A stretch of 64,000 nt of DNA, taken from NCBI GenBank assembly GCA_035566435.1, contig DATMRF010000034.1:62001-126000 (forward strand). Reading direction: 5' to 3'. The DNA comes from DATMRF01 sp035566435 (GTDB lineage: Bacteria > Verrucomicrobiota > Verrucomicrobiia > Limisphaerales > UBA8199). Position 1 is the first letter of the stretch, and each line of letters opens with the position of its first letter. Positions 1-8,699 of this stretch are shown here, one piece after another. The notes under the pieces were generated by a model that was not told the origin of the DNA, did not search any database, and saw only the letters and a program-made list of their open reading frames with translations. The position numbers and the translations under genes were made by a program.

Positions 1-1515
1 CGTTGCATCTTGCTCGCCCACGAAGACAAGACATTTCAAGGCGGCATGGTCGCGTCCATGAGCATCCCATGGGGCGAGGCAAAGGGCGACTCTGATCTGG
101 GCGGTTATCACCTGGTCTGGACGCGCGACCTGGTGCAAAGCGCGACCGCCCTCCTGGCTTCGGGCCAGACCGGGACACCCCAGCGCGCTTTGATCTGGCT
201 GGCGGCCATTCAGCGGACAGATGGCAGATTCCCGCAGAATAGCTGGATAAATGGGACCGCTTATTGGTCCGGTCTGCAACTCGATGAAGTCGCGGCCCCC
301 ATCCTGCTGGCCTGGCGGCTGCATAGTGAAGGCGTTACCCTTGGCCGGTTCAAGCCCTGGATCATGATTTCCCGGGCCGCGGGGTATCTCATCCGGCAGA
401 GCCCGGTGACCGCCCAGGAACGCTGGGAGGAAAATGCGGGCTATTCCCCCTCGACGCTCGCCACCGTGATTGCCGGTCTGGTTTGTGCCGCCGAGTTCGC
501 CAAACAGCAGGGCGAAGCGAGCACGGCAGATTTTATTCTGGTGTATGCGGACTGGCTGGCCGCCCACCTTGAGGAATGGACGGTCACCACGAGCGGAGAA
601 CTGGTCGAAGGGTTCCGGCGCCATTACATTCGAATCAATCCCACCGATCCTGAGGCGCCCGAGCCGCACGCCGACCCGAACACCACGGTGCTGGCAATCG
701 CCAATGGCGGCGGCGTCCATCCCGCCAGGAACGTAGTCGGCGGCGATTTTCTTCACCTGGTGCGGCTGGGCATCCGTGCCGCGGACGATCCCCTCGTGCG
801 GGACTCGATTGCGGTGATGGATCGCCTGCTCAAATGCGAACTGCCGCAAGGCCCGTGCTGGCGCCGCTACAATCACGATGGCTATGGGCAGAAGGCTGAC
901 GGGAGCGCTTTCGATGGGACGGGCGTCGGCCGCGCATGGCCGATTTTGACGGGCGAGCGCGGCCATTACGAACTCGCTGCGGGACGCGATCCCATGCCGT
1001 TCATTGCCGCAATGGAAAAGTTCGCCAACGAAGGTGGCATGATTAGCGAGCAGTTGTGGGACGCCGAAGACCTGGGGGGAATGCGGCGCGGGCTGCCCAC
1101 AGGCGCGGCCATGCCGCTGTGCTGGTCGCATGCGGAATATGTCTCGCTCGTGCGCAGTGCTCACGACGGCGTTTGTTTTGATCGAGTCGAGCCGGCCTTC
1201 CAGCGTTATGTCGTCCAACCGGTGGCAAGCCGGCATGAGATTTGGAGCTTCCGCCACCCACTTGGCCGAATGTCTGCGGGCAAACACCTGCGCCTCATTC
1301 TGGCGGCAGACGCGACGGTCGACTGGTCAGCCGATCATTGGGCGAGCACCAACCGAGTGGACGCCGCTCATAGCAGCGCGGTCAATGTGTGGTTCGCTGA
1401 TTTGCCCACGGAGGGCTGCCCGGAGGGTACAGTGATCGAGTTCACCTTTTTCTGGAAAGAAGCTCAGCGCTCGGAAGGCAGGAACTATTCAGTCAAGGTC
1501 AGCGGACCAAAGTGA
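1..1515 (+). CDS. GH15 glucoamylase-like glycoside hydrolase, 3' part (5' end outside window)
   Basis: The reading frame is open from base 1, so the gene begins upstream of the window; about 504 codons are visible, against roughly 750-800 residues for bacterial GH15 enzymes with an N-terminal beta-sandwich domain. The family hydrolyses alpha-1,4-glucosidic bonds from chain ends with inversion. The (alpha/alpha)6-barrel is recognisable from HLVWTRD near the start. The QERWEENAGYSP segment carries the likely general acid and GMISEQLWD carries the likely general base. A small C-terminal beta-sandwich follows (from about EIWSFRHPL to the end). A DUF488 gene starts 10 bases after the stop, so the two are probably co-transcribed. 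Family assignment is firm; substrate (starch, dextran or trehalose-like glucan) is not resolved. Confidence 0.88.
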   Translation, partial: RCILLAHEDKTFQGGMVASMSIPWGEAKGDSDLGGYHLVWTRDLVQSATALLASGQTGTPQRALIWLAAIQRTDGRFPQNSWINGTAYWSGLQLDEVAAPILLAWRLHSEGVTLGRFKPWIMISRAAGYLIRQSPVTAQERWEENAGYSPSTLATVIAGLVCAAEFAKQQGEASTADFILVYADWLAAHLEEWTVTTSGELVEGFRRHYIRINPTDPEAPEPHADPNTTVLAIANGGGVHPARNVVGGDFLHLVRLGIRAADDPLVRDSIAVMDRLLKCELPQGPCWRRYNHDGYGQKADGSAFDGTGVGRAWPILTGERGHYELAAGRDPMPFIAAMEKFANEGGMISEQLWDAEDLGGMRRGLPTGAAMPLCWSHAEYVSLVRSAHDGVCFDRVEPAFQRYVVQPVASRHEIWSFRHPLGRMSAGKHLRLILAADATVDWSADHWASTNRVDAAHSSAVNVWFADLPTEGCPEGTVIEFTFFWKEAQRSEGRNYSVKVSGPK

Positions 1516-1525
1516 GGGGGCGCCG

Positions 1526-2203
1526 ATGACGCAGAAACGGCTCAAGACGAGCGTGTCCGGCACCAAGGCCATGGGGAGCGTACGGCGGGTGGAAAATAGA
1601 ATGCCCAGCGCGGACCCTTCGCCCAGCGTGCTGACGATTGGGCATTCCACACGCACGCTCGATGAATTCATCGGCCTGCTTCAGGCCCACGGTGCGACTC
1701 GGGTCGTGGATGTGCGGACGGTGCCGCGCTCCCGGCATAACCCACAGTTCAACAAGGGTACACTGCCCCGGGCATTGAAGAAAGCGGGCTTGGGCTATGT
1801 GCATCTGCCGGGACTGGGCGGCCTGCGTCATGCGAAGCGCGATTCGCTGAATGTGGGCTGGCGAAATGCCTCCTTTCGGGGTTACGCGGATTATATGCAG
1901 ACCCCAGAATTTGAGCAGAACCTCGAAGAATTGAGCCGGTTGGCGAACCAGGACCGGCTTGCACTTATGTGCGCCGAGGCGGTGCCGTGGCGATGCCATC
2001 GCTCGCTTATTGCCGATGCCTTGCTGGTTCGTGGAATCCGCACCGAGGACATTATGAGTTTGGCTCGCCGCCAGGTTCATGTGCTTACGCGCTTCGCCAA
2101 ACTCCGGGGCACCACGATTACCTATCCGGCCGAGATCTTACCAAGCACTCCAAAGAAACCATCGGCCGAGCGTTCGAGACCGCGACCAATCAAAACGGCC
2201 TGA
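1526..2203 (+). CDS. DUF488 family protein
   Basis: A 225-residue protein with the DUF488 hallmarks: TIGHSTRT near residue 38, DVRTVPRSR, YVHLPGLGG and the cysteine motif CAEAVPWRCHR near residues 150-160. Members are widespread, of unsettled biochemical function; the conserved Cys/His/Arg set suggests a small catalytic or metal site. A purine-rich GAGGGGG lies just upstream of ATG 1526 and supports this start, although a second ATG at 1601 would remove a basic 25-residue leader that other members usually lack. It follows the glucoamylase gene by 10 bases. Confidence 0.85.
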   Translation: MTQKRLKTSVSGTKAMGSVRRVENRMPSADPSPSVLTIGHSTRTLDEFIGLLQAHGATRVVDVRTVPRSRHNPQFNKGTLPRALKKAGLGYVHLPGLGGLRHAKRDSLNVGWRNASFRGYADYMQTPEFEQNLEELSRLANQDRLALMCAEAVPWRCHRSLIADALLVRGIRTEDIMSLARRQVHVLTRFAKLRGTTITYPAEILPSTPKKPSAERSRPRPIKTA

Positions 2204-2226
2204 CTCACACCGGAAACTCATTCTTC

Positions 2227-2439
2227 ATGCAGGCATTCGACCCGGTCCACCAAGCGGTTCGCTATCCGCCGGACCGCCGGTTTCGGGTCTGGATCGATGC
2301 CCGGTTCGTCCTGGCCTTTGCGGTCATCGCGCTCGTTCCAGTGGCGTTTGCCTGGGGACATTGGTACAATAGCGCGGCCGGGGCGGGGAATTCAACTCGA
2401 TGGGACCGGCCCCAACAATTCCGCCGTTTCATTCATTAA
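2227..2439 (+). CDS. Possible small single-pass membrane protein
   Basis: A 70-codon ATG frame whose product has one clear hydrophobic segment (FVLAFAVIALVPVAFAWG, about residues 29-46) between basic ends. It begins 23 bases after the DUF488 stop and its 3' end overlaps the tail of the convergent gene by 11 bases. No family was recognised. The membrane-like segment is the only support; it could be a chance frame. Confidence 0.3.
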   Translation: MQAFDPVHQAVRYPPDRRFRVWIDARFVLAFAVIALVPVAFAWGHWYNSAAGAGNSTRWDRPQQFRRFIH

Positions 2440-3022
2440 TACCCCAGTGCCGGTACGGAGGCGGTTCGGCTCTTTGGAGGCTTTCGCCCAGGTCCATGAG
2501 CGCCGCTCGGGATTCGGGATGGGGACGGGTCTCATCAAGGGCAGATTGCCGCTCCGTTTGGAGTTCCTCGGCGGGATGAAGGAACACGTCCAGGCCTGCC
2601 GCCAGAGCCGCGGCGCGCAACGGTTCCCACGCCTGATGCGCCTTTGCGGTGTCTCCGGCCAGAGTGTCCAGCAACACCACCAGGGCGCATGGTTCTCCGC
2701 CTCTGCGTTCAAACCACAGCTCGAACCACGTGTGGGCGGCCTCCGGCAGTTCGTCCGGACCGTGCGCGGACAGAAGCACGATGTCTGCCTGCGCCGCCTC
2801 GGTGGCAACCCTTTCGAGCAGTGCCTGCTCGCGCAAGAGATCGAACTTCCACAAGCCCAGTTTGAAATCCGCGTCCAGCTTGAGTTGGCATGCTACCTTT
2901 TCGAATGCCCTCCTGGCCCGCAACCCAGTGCTGAAGTCCTCGTAGACGAGCAACACGTCCAACTCCCCCGCCGCTTCGTCGTTGACGGCTTCACCATTGT
3001 ATTCGAGGTCGAAAGCGCTCAT
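2429..3022 (-). CDS. Conserved-looking hypothetical cytoplasmic protein
   Basis: A 197-residue acidic protein without signal peptide or membrane segment. It opens with a beta-strand followed by acidic residues (LDVLLVYEDFSTGLRARRAF) and later has DIVLLSAHGP and CALVVLLDTLAG. This pattern resembles the alternating strands and helices of receiver- or Rossmann-type folds, but the phospho-acceptor arrangement of a true response regulator is not convincing. The start ATG overlaps by four bases (ATGA) the stop of a weak upstream frame. Function unknown. Confidence 0.65.
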   Translation of the reverse strand: MSAFDLEYNGEAVNDEAAGELDVLLVYEDFSTGLRARRAFEKVACQLKLDADFKLGLWKFDLLREQALLERVATEAAQADIVLLSAHGPDELPEAAHTWFELWFERRGGEPCALVVLLDTLAGDTAKAHQAWEPLRAAALAAGLDVFLHPAEELQTERQSALDETRPHPESRAALMDLGESLQRAEPPPYRHWGINE

Positions 3023-3243
3023 TTTTCAACACCAGCCGCTAGTTCCGGATAGAAACAGATCAAGTCCGAATTCTTCACCGCTGGTTCATCAGACGCTCGT
3101 CGCTCCCCGACCTGCCCGTGCTCACTCCCTTGGTTCGAGTCATTAATTTCGCTGGCGGCCACTGGTTGCGTTGTCGGCTTCAGAATCTGCGCGAACCGGC
3201 GTGCTGACCTGCGGCCTTCAATAACCGGAGCCCTTCCATTCAT
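3019..3243 (-). CDS. Possible small ORF coupled to the downstream hypothetical gene
   Basis: A 74-codon ATG frame ending LICFYPELAAGVEK, whose TGA overlaps the start of the following gene as ATGA. Polar, no membrane segment, no recognised family. The coupled overlap is the only positive argument. The frame extends further upstream antisense to the Ohr gene, which shows that this frame is open by chance over a long distance. Treat as tentative. Confidence 0.22.
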   Translation of the reverse strand: MNGRAPVIEGRRSARRFAQILKPTTQPVAASEINDSNQGSEHGQVGERRASDEPAVKNSDLICFYPELAAGVEK

Positions 3244-3474
3244 GGCATGAGCATAGACCGGGAAGGGGGGCTGGGGTATTACGGAGTTAACCGTTGGGGA
3301 TTTCCCCCCATCTGAAGGTTTTTCGCGCCTGGACATCCAGTTTGGTGTGCTGACCACCCCGCCACGTCCGACGCGGCGGACGGTTGGATCACTTGTTGGC
3401 GAACGCCTCCCAAATCCACCGGTGGGGATACCCCCAACTATCAAAGACCGGCCCATCCCGTAGCATGGTGTGAA

Positions 3475-3888
3475 ATGAAAGCCCTGGTCACAGCGGAAGC
3501 GATTTCCAAGGGCGGACGTTCGGGAACCCTTCAGACGCCTGACCGATTGTTGGATGTCACGTTGGGCAACCCGCTGGAGAAAGGCATTGAGGAACGCGGT
3601 CCCATTCCGGAGCTGTTCTTTGCGGGCGCGTATTCCGCTTGTGATCATGGCGCCTTGGGCAACGCGGCCAAAAAACCTGGCACACCGGTCGAGGGTTCCA
3701 CGGTGCGAGCGCTGGTGAGCCTGATCGAGGATGACCCGGGCGGCTATCGCCTGGCGGTGGAGCTGGATGCGCGACTACCCGGAATCGGTCACGCCCAGGT
3801 TCAGCGCATCATGGACGAAGCACACAAAACCTGCCCCTATTCCAAAGCTGCGCGCGGCGACACCTCTGTAAAGCTGGTGGCGGACTAA
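3475..3888 (+). CDS. Organic hydroperoxide resistance protein (Ohr/OsmC family)
   Basis: A 137-residue protein of the normal Ohr length. Both redox cysteines are present: AYSACDHGAL (about residue 58) and HKTCPYSKAARGD (about residue 121). The GYSAC...CPYS pair is diagnostic of Ohr, which reduces organic and fatty-acid hydroperoxides using lipoylated proteins as reductant in the cytoplasm. The N-terminal ATAxxGGRxG segment is recognisable as AEAISKGGRSG. No OhrR-type MarR regulator is adjacent. A spacing of 37 bases separates it from the next small gene, so these may form a stress operon with the metallothionein-like gene. Confidence 0.87.
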   Translation: MKALVTAEAISKGGRSGTLQTPDRLLDVTLGNPLEKGIEERGPIPELFFAGAYSACDHGALGNAAKKPGTPVEGSTVRALVSLIEDDPGGYRLAVELDARLPGIGHAQVQRIMDEAHKTCPYSKAARGDTSVKLVAD

Positions 3889-3925
3889 CCCGAAAAACCG
3901 AACATGAAAGACCACGTCTATATTT

Positions 3926-4099
3926 ATGATTAAAGAAAACCCCACCAAAGGATTGAACATCACTCGGGAAGAGCATGAAATTGATTTGAGCGCAGCACTG
4001 GATGTCAGCGTGCCGCTCGCAAAAGAGCCTGCAGGCAAAAACAATGGCCGAGGCCAAGTAAAGAAGCACCCTGCCTCAAGGAATGGCCCACTGTTATGA
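3926..4099 (+). CDS. Small hypothetical protein coupled to a metallothionein-like gene
   Basis: A 57-codon ATG frame, hydrophilic, starting MIKENPTKG and rich in Lys/Asn at the end. Its TGA overlaps the ATG of the next gene in an ATGA arrangement, which is typical of translational coupling and is the main argument that it is expressed. No family recognised. It sits between the Ohr gene and the cysteine-rich gene, so a role in oxidative or metal stress is possible but only by context. Confidence 0.45.
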   Translation: MIKENPTKGLNITREEHEIDLSAALDVSVPLAKEPAGKNNGRGQVKKHPASRNGPLL

Positions 4100-4479
4100 A
4101 ACTCTCTTCCGAGAATAACCGTATGAACTCGTCGACCGACACATCAACCCCGCTGCCTGCGTGCCCCGGTTGCACAAAGATCAAGAATGAGTGGCCCGGC
4201 GAAGGCTATACACACGAGGGAGAAACCTACTGCTGCCAGGGTTGTGCGGAAGGCACCGGGTGCGCTTGCGGCAGCGCGGCACAACCGGGCTTCTCCCGCG
4301 AAGGGCAGAAACTCACCCGGGCCGAAACACGACCGGGCGAACAACGTGCGGGTTCTCTCGCGCCCCAAGGCGAACTCAGCGGGGCGCGAGATGCCCGGGG
4401 CACTGAAGAGGCCATTGACGAACCCGGTTGCGCCAGTGCGGTTGGAGAACCCAACGCCGATTCCAATCCAGGACCGTGA
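4096..4479 (+). CDS. Metallothionein-like cysteine-rich protein
   Basis: A 127-residue protein whose first 60 residues hold a CPGC motif, then YCCQGCAEGTGCACG. This pattern of one CxxC, a short GEGYTHEGETYCC linker and a Cys-rich tail resembles bacterial metallothioneins and TRASH-type metal-binding domains, which chelate zinc, copper or cadmium. The remaining half is a disordered, Glu/Arg/Ala-rich tail of no known family, unusually long for a metallothionein. AAGGAA lies about 15 bases upstream of ATG 4096, too far for an ideal site, so coupling to the preceding 57-codon gene is likely. Metal identity cannot be read from sequence. Confidence 0.55.
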   Translation: MKLSSENNRMNSSTDTSTPLPACPGCTKIKNEWPGEGYTHEGETYCCQGCAEGTGCACGSAAQPGFSREGQKLTRAETRPGEQRAGSLAPQGELSGARDARGTEEAIDEPGCASAVGEPNADSNPGP

Positions 4480-4777
4480 CGTCCTTTGTCGCGGCAACTT
4501 GTATGAAAAGCAATTCAGTGTCTGGTGGCTGAAAAAGCAAACGGGCGCACGGCGGGCGCGGGTGCAAAATGCACAATGCCCAGACAGCACTCGTGCAAGC
4601 TGCAATGGCGTTGCATCCCTTAGCGCTCACCCAAGGCATCGCCAAAGCGCCTTAATTCGCGTGGATTGAGGAGGTTAAGGCGCCGGACGTCAGGTTGGCC
4701 CTCCATTAGCTAAAGCAGAAAGAAGAACTTGCGAAAACAAAAAGATCGACAACATCTGTTGAAGAATAAGGAAATAC
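4480..4777. other. Intergenic region without a convincing gene
   Basis: About 300 bases between the metallothionein-like gene and the next signal-peptide gene. The last 60 bases are A-rich and contain AAGGAAATAC directly before ATG 4778, a good ribosome binding site. I see no clear terminator hairpin or promoter. Confidence 0.5.
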
Positions 4778-5296
4778 ATGAACACCAATCTCACATTGCT
4801 CGTAATGAGCAGTTCACTCGTCCTGGCCGCGCCAGCATTGCTGGCGCAAAACACCAACACCAATACCCTCCCCCTCATCCAAACCTTGAAATACCAAGTC
4901 GCGTTGGAAACCGACCGGTCTTTGGGCGAACGCTCGCTTCTGCCACCTGGTCTCAAGGAGAAGATGAAGCTCACGGACGCACAGCGAACCGATCTGAAAC
5001 CAATCGAGGATGACTTCGCCAAAACGAGCCAGGAATACCAGACGGCCAACCAACCCCGTATTGATGCCGCTCAAACGGCGAATCGACAAGCGCGCGCCGC
5101 GAAGGACGCGGCACAAATTCAGGCAGCGCGCAAACAGTTGCAAGAGGTCTGGGCGGGTCTCCAGCCCTACCGAGTCACCGCCGTCAATCAAATCAGGCCG
5201 CTGTTGACGCCGGCCCAACTCAAGGTTTTGGACGAGGCGAAGAACCAATGGCTCGAAAATCATGCGGATGAAGCAAATGATCCGTCGGCAAAGTGA
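4778..5296 (+). CDS. Exported Spy/CpxP-like (LTXXQ-type) periplasmic protein
   Basis: A 172-residue protein with a Sec signal peptide (hydrophobic core LTLLVMSSSLVLAAPALLA, cleavage probably after ALLAQ or LLA). The mature part is almost entirely helical and charged, with KLTDAQRTDLKPIEDDF and LLTPAQLKVLDEAK, two copies of the L-T-x-x-Q motif of Spy/CpxP-like proteins spaced about 90 residues apart. Such proteins bind metals or act as periplasmic chaperones. A clear AAGGA ribosome binding site precedes ATG 4778. It is probably a single gene; the next gene starts 125 bases downstream. Confidence 0.7.
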   Translation: MNTNLTLLVMSSSLVLAAPALLAQNTNTNTLPLIQTLKYQVALETDRSLGERSLLPPGLKEKMKLTDAQRTDLKPIEDDFAKTSQEYQTANQPRIDAAQTANRQARAAKDAAQIQAARKQLQEVWAGLQPYRVTAVNQIRPLLTPAQLKVLDEAKNQWLENHADEANDPSAK

Positions 5297-5421
5297 ATCA
5301 TCCTTCATGAGAGGAAACCGATGCTGGTCAAATAGCGATTTACCCGGCTGGGATGCATCGGGCCGCGGAGACTCGGTGCCCCTGCCATTTGCGTTCTACA
5401 AAGCAGGCGTACTCAGTACTG

Positions 5422-8031
5422 ATGCGGAAAGCAATTTTGACGCTGATGCTGCGATTGAGGCGCAAAGCGTTGGTGGTGCTGGTTTCGCTGCTTCTATACG
5501 ACTGGGTGTCGTGGGCTGCCTTGTGCTCTCCCATGCCTTCCGCTCACGCGGTTCAACCCAGCAATCTCACCAACACCATAGAATATCAGCGCTGGTGGTG
5601 GGCTTTCTCGCAACGCGCTTCTCCCCGCGGGTTTATCCCGGATGGGGCGAAGCTTCAGGCGCTTGAGCAAATCAAGCAGCATGAAAAAGCATGGCGGACG
5701 GGCACTCCACAACTTCGGGATTCAGCCAGCCCGGGGGAGGTTCAAGGTGACCGATGGGTGAGTATCGGCCCCGCGCCGCTAATTATCCAGCAGAGCACCC
5801 CGGTGTTGCCGGCTAGCGGCCGTGTCGCGGCTGTGGCGGTAAACCCGAGCAATTCCAATCATTGGTTGATCGGCGCGGCACAGGGCGGCGTCTGGGAGAC
5901 GCGTGATGCGGGAGCGAGCTGGACTCCGAAAACAGATGATCAAGCTTCCCTGGCCATGGGAGCGATTGCGTTTGCGTCCAGTGATACCAACGTCATTTAT
6001 GCCGGAACGGGCGAGGGGGTGAGCTCTACGGATGCCTACGCGGGCCTTGGGCTTTTGAAATCCACGGATGCCGGCAGCAGTTGGCAACTGCTGGCCACTT
6101 CCTATTTCGCCAGAGCGTCCTTCAGCGTTATCAAAGTAAACCCTGCAAATCCCAATATCCTGCTCGCGGCCACCGTGCGTGGCCTGGCGGGGGTCAGTGG
6201 CGGGCTGCTTCCCTCCCCACCGCCGGTGGGGATCTACAAATCCATCGACGGCGGGATTACATGGTCGCTCAAGCTGGACGCGCAAATTGGGGGCCTTTTC
6301 GGGGGCGGCTGGGACATTGAAAGTTATCCGGGCGAGTTCAACCGGCACTACGCGAGCGCCGGGAGCATTTTTGGGAATCCAACGATCAATGGCGTGTATC
6401 GCAGCTCGGATGCCGGGGAGAGCTGGCAGCTGGTGCTCGGGCCCTGGAGCGACCTTACCGGCCGGGTCGAACGGGTGGAAATGGCGATCGCACCCTCGAA
6501 CCCGGATGTTTTGTACGTGAGCATCCAGAACGCCTTCGGAACTACCAATGGCACCGACGGGGCGCTGCTCGGGATTTGGAAAACCACCAACAGCTGGGCG
6601 GCTACGCCCTCGTGGACCCAAATCCCAAATCCCCCAGGCGTTACCACCCGCTTTTGGTATTCTCATGCAATTGTAGTGGACCCCGCTGATGTGAACATTG
6701 TTTACCTGGGCGAGGTGGACCTGTGGAAGTACAATGGCACTTCCTGGGCCGATTTGAATGTGACTGCAAACCTTCACGTGGACCAGCAGACGATGGCGTG
6801 GGCGGGGAATCGATTAATTGTGGGAAACGACGGCGGAGTCTGGTCCAGTATCAACGGCGGGAGTTCCTGGAGCAATCACAACACCAATCTTGCCATCACG
6901 CAGTTTTATCAGGGAGCCGTGCATCCAACGAACCCGAACTTCGCACTGGGGGGGAGCCAGGATAACGGCGTCGATATTTGGGAGGGTCCGCGGCTCTGGA
7001 ATTCTGTTTATTATGGAGACGGCGGATATAACGCGATCTCGGCGAGCCAGCCCGACACCGATTGGGCGATCTCGGTACAGAGGTTGGACATTTACCGGAC
7101 CACCAATGGAGGCGCCAGCTTTTCCAGCGCGATTGACGGGATTGACACATATAACGCGCTCTTTATCGCCCCTTTAAAAAAATGCCCGTGCAACGACAAC
7201 GTGTTTATCGCCGGGACGGACAACCTGTGGAAAAGCACAAACTTTTTTTCTCTCAGCGGCCCGTCCTGGTTTTCCAACGGACCGGAACTTGGGGAGGCAA
7301 TTACTGCGATGGCCTTCGCTCCTTCCGACACCAGCTGCCTCACCTATGCCTTCGGCACACTATCCTTCGGGCAGGTGAATTTAACCACCAACGGCGGGGG
7401 CACCTGGAACGACTTGTTAAACTTCGGCCGTTACGTGAGCGGGCTCGCCTTCCATCCGACGAATGCGAATATCCTTTATGTGACCCTCTCCAGTTTCGAT
7501 GATCCGGCGTTCCTGCCGTTGGGTCATGTCTTCAAGACCACCAATGCGCTCGCGGCATCCCCGGCGTTTTTCAACGTGAGTCCGCCGGTGAATATCCCGT
7601 TCAACGCGATGGTTATCGACCCATCAAATCCGAACACGCTATACGTGGGCACCGATATCGGAATCTGGAAAAGCACGGACGCGGCTCTCAGTTGGACTCA
7701 CATGGGACCCGAGAGCGGGATGCCGAACGTGGCGGTTTTCGACCTGGAGATCAGCCAGGGAGCGTCGAGGTTGATCGCTTTCACCCATGGAAGAGGTGCT
7801 TTCGCGCTGCTCAGTCCTCCCACGGTTACCGCCGGGATCCGGGTAGGAACCAGCTTTACTTTTTCTTTTGCCACACTTCCGGGAAGCCAATATCTGGTGC
7901 AATATAAAAACACCCTTAAAGATCTCGCCTGGCAAACCCTGACTACGGTGACCGGGGATGGGACAGCGAAATTGGTCGTGGACAGTACCGCAACGACGGG
8001 GCAGCGTTTCTATCGGGCCACGGTCAATTAG
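5422..8031 (+). CDS. Secreted Asp-box (BNR/sortilin-like) beta-propeller protein
   Basis: An 869-residue protein if started at ATG 5422, which places a long Sec signal peptide (two Arg stretches, then ALVVLVSLLLYDWVSW) at the N-terminus; an in-frame ATG at 5353 is also open but only adds a non-signal leader. The body carries at least eight Asp-box motifs of the type S-x-D-x-G-x-x-W (for example TRDAGASW, STDAGSSW, SIDGGITW, SSDAGESW, SINGGSSW, STDAALSW), which build two beta-propellers of the sialidase/VPS10/xyloglucanase superfamily. The catalytic residues of sialidases are not evident. The last 65 residues (QYLVQYKN...RFYRATVN) are a beta-rich C-terminal module shared with other exported proteins in this window. 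Substrate unknown. Confidence 0.8.
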   Translation: MRKAILTLMLRLRRKALVVLVSLLLYDWVSWAALCSPMPSAHAVQPSNLTNTIEYQRWWWAFSQRASPRGFIPDGAKLQALEQIKQHEKAWRTGTPQLRDSASPGEVQGDRWVSIGPAPLIIQQSTPVLPASGRVAAVAVNPSNSNHWLIGAAQGGVWETRDAGASWTPKTDDQASLAMGAIAFASSDTNVIYAGTGEGVSSTDAYAGLGLLKSTDAGSSWQLLATSYFARASFSVIKVNPANPNILLAATVRGLAGVSGGLLPSPPPVGIYKSIDGGITWSLKLDAQIGGLFGGGWDIESYPGEFNRHYASAGSIFGNPTINGVYRSSDAGESWQLVLGPWSDLTGRVERVEMAIAPSNPDVLYVSIQNAFGTTNGTDGALLGIWKTTNSWAATPSWTQIPNPPGVTTRFWYSHAIVVDPADVNIVYLGEVDLWKYNGTSWADLNVTANLHVDQQTMAWAGNRLIVGNDGGVWSSINGGSSWSNHNTNLAITQFYQGAVHPTNPNFALGGSQDNGVDIWEGPRLWNSVYYGDGGYNAISASQPDTDWAISVQRLDIYRTTNGGASFSSAIDGIDTYNALFIAPLKKCPCNDNVFIAGTDNLWKSTNFFSLSGPSWFSNGPELGEAITAMAFAPSDTSCLTYAFGTLSFGQVNLTTNGGGTWNDLLNFGRYVSGLAFHPTNANILYVTLSSFDDPAFLPLGHVFKTTNALAASPAFFNVSPPVNIPFNAMVIDPSNPNTLYVGTDIGIWKSTDAALSWTHMGPESGMPNVAVFDLEISQGASRLIAFTHGRGAFALLSPPTVTAGIRVGTSFTFSFATLPGSQYLVQYKNTLKDLAWQTLTTVTGDGTAKLVVDSTATTGQRFYRATVN

Positions 8032-8036
8032 TCACC

Positions 8037-8144
8037 ATGCAAACGGCCACAATCGAACCCGCAAAGGAGAGCCCTCCCCTGAAGGCGACAACGGCACAGG
8101 CGCTGGCCATCGCCTCCGTCCCCGGCGGAGACGCCGCGCAGTAA
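8037..8144 (+). CDS. Possible 35-codon small ORF
   Basis: An ATG frame starting 5 bases after the stop of the Asp-box gene and ending in TAA, encoding a hydrophilic N-terminal half and an Ala-rich C-terminal half. There is no ribosome binding site that I would call strong and no family. Its position immediately after a stop codon would allow re-initiation; otherwise it may be chance. Confidence 0.2.
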   Translation: MQTATIEPAKESPPLKATTAQALAIASVPGGDAAQ

Positions 8145-8183
8145 TCCGTACAACTTTTAGAAAAGGCGCGTGCCGATACCGAT

Positions 8184-8699
8184 ATGCGTTTAAAAATCCG
8201 GCAGATTGCCTTCAGCCTGGTTCTCGGTAGCTCCCCAATCGCCTCGGCGCAAATAATCTATGATCTCCGCGATGGGATCCAATTCGCCTCTGTAGGCTGC
8301 GAGCCACAAGGAAGCCCCGCGAGCCGTTTCCTCAGTACCGGCGATTTCACAACCCAGCACTTGGCGCTCCGTTCATCTCCCGCGCGAAAGGGCGATCCGG
8401 ACTGCCAGCTCAGTTACACGCTCCCTCCCAGTCAGGAAAGGAGAGAGACTGAGTTAGACCCGCCAACGCTGACTCTCACGAGCAGGGTCCGTCTTGCAGA
8501 CCTGCCTCGAACCGCTTCCCGGCAGGGTTGGCGAATCGGCGGCGGCGGGGTCCTGAGCTACACGACGCGGAACCAACGCTGGCACCTCGTGTTTCGCTAT
8601 AAGCCGGACGTTGGCGCGCTAGCGGACGATTTCTACCGCCTGCACTCCTTCAGCGTGATTTGTCAGTACAGCTTCAAGAAACGCAAACCTGGAAGCTGA
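8184..8699 (+). CDS. Exported hypothetical protein
   Basis: A 171-residue protein with an N-terminal signal peptide (MRLKIRQIAFSLVLGSSPIASAQ, cleavage after ASA). The mature part contains two cysteines early (GCEPQGS and DCQLSY) and one near the C-terminus (VICQYS), so disulfides are possible. Beta-strand-rich with a basic end. No family was recognised. It lies 152 bases after the Asp-box gene in the same direction. Confidence 0.5.
   Translation: MRLKIRQIAFSLVLGSSPIASAQIIYDLRDGIQFASVGCEPQGSPASRFLSTGDFTTQHLALRSSPARKGDPDCQLSYTLPPSQERRETELDPPTLTLTSRVRLADLPRTASRQGWRIGGGGVLSYTTRNQRWHLVFRYKPDVGALADDFYRLHSFSVICQYSFKKRKPGS

Noticed and set aside
1499..2080. 193-codon frame antisense to the DUF488 gene
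   Set aside because: The DUF488 motifs are on the plus strand.
3244..3648. 5' extension of the 3019-3243 frame, antisense to the Ohr gene
   Set aside because: The Ohr gene has both redox cysteines and full length; the antisense product has no features.
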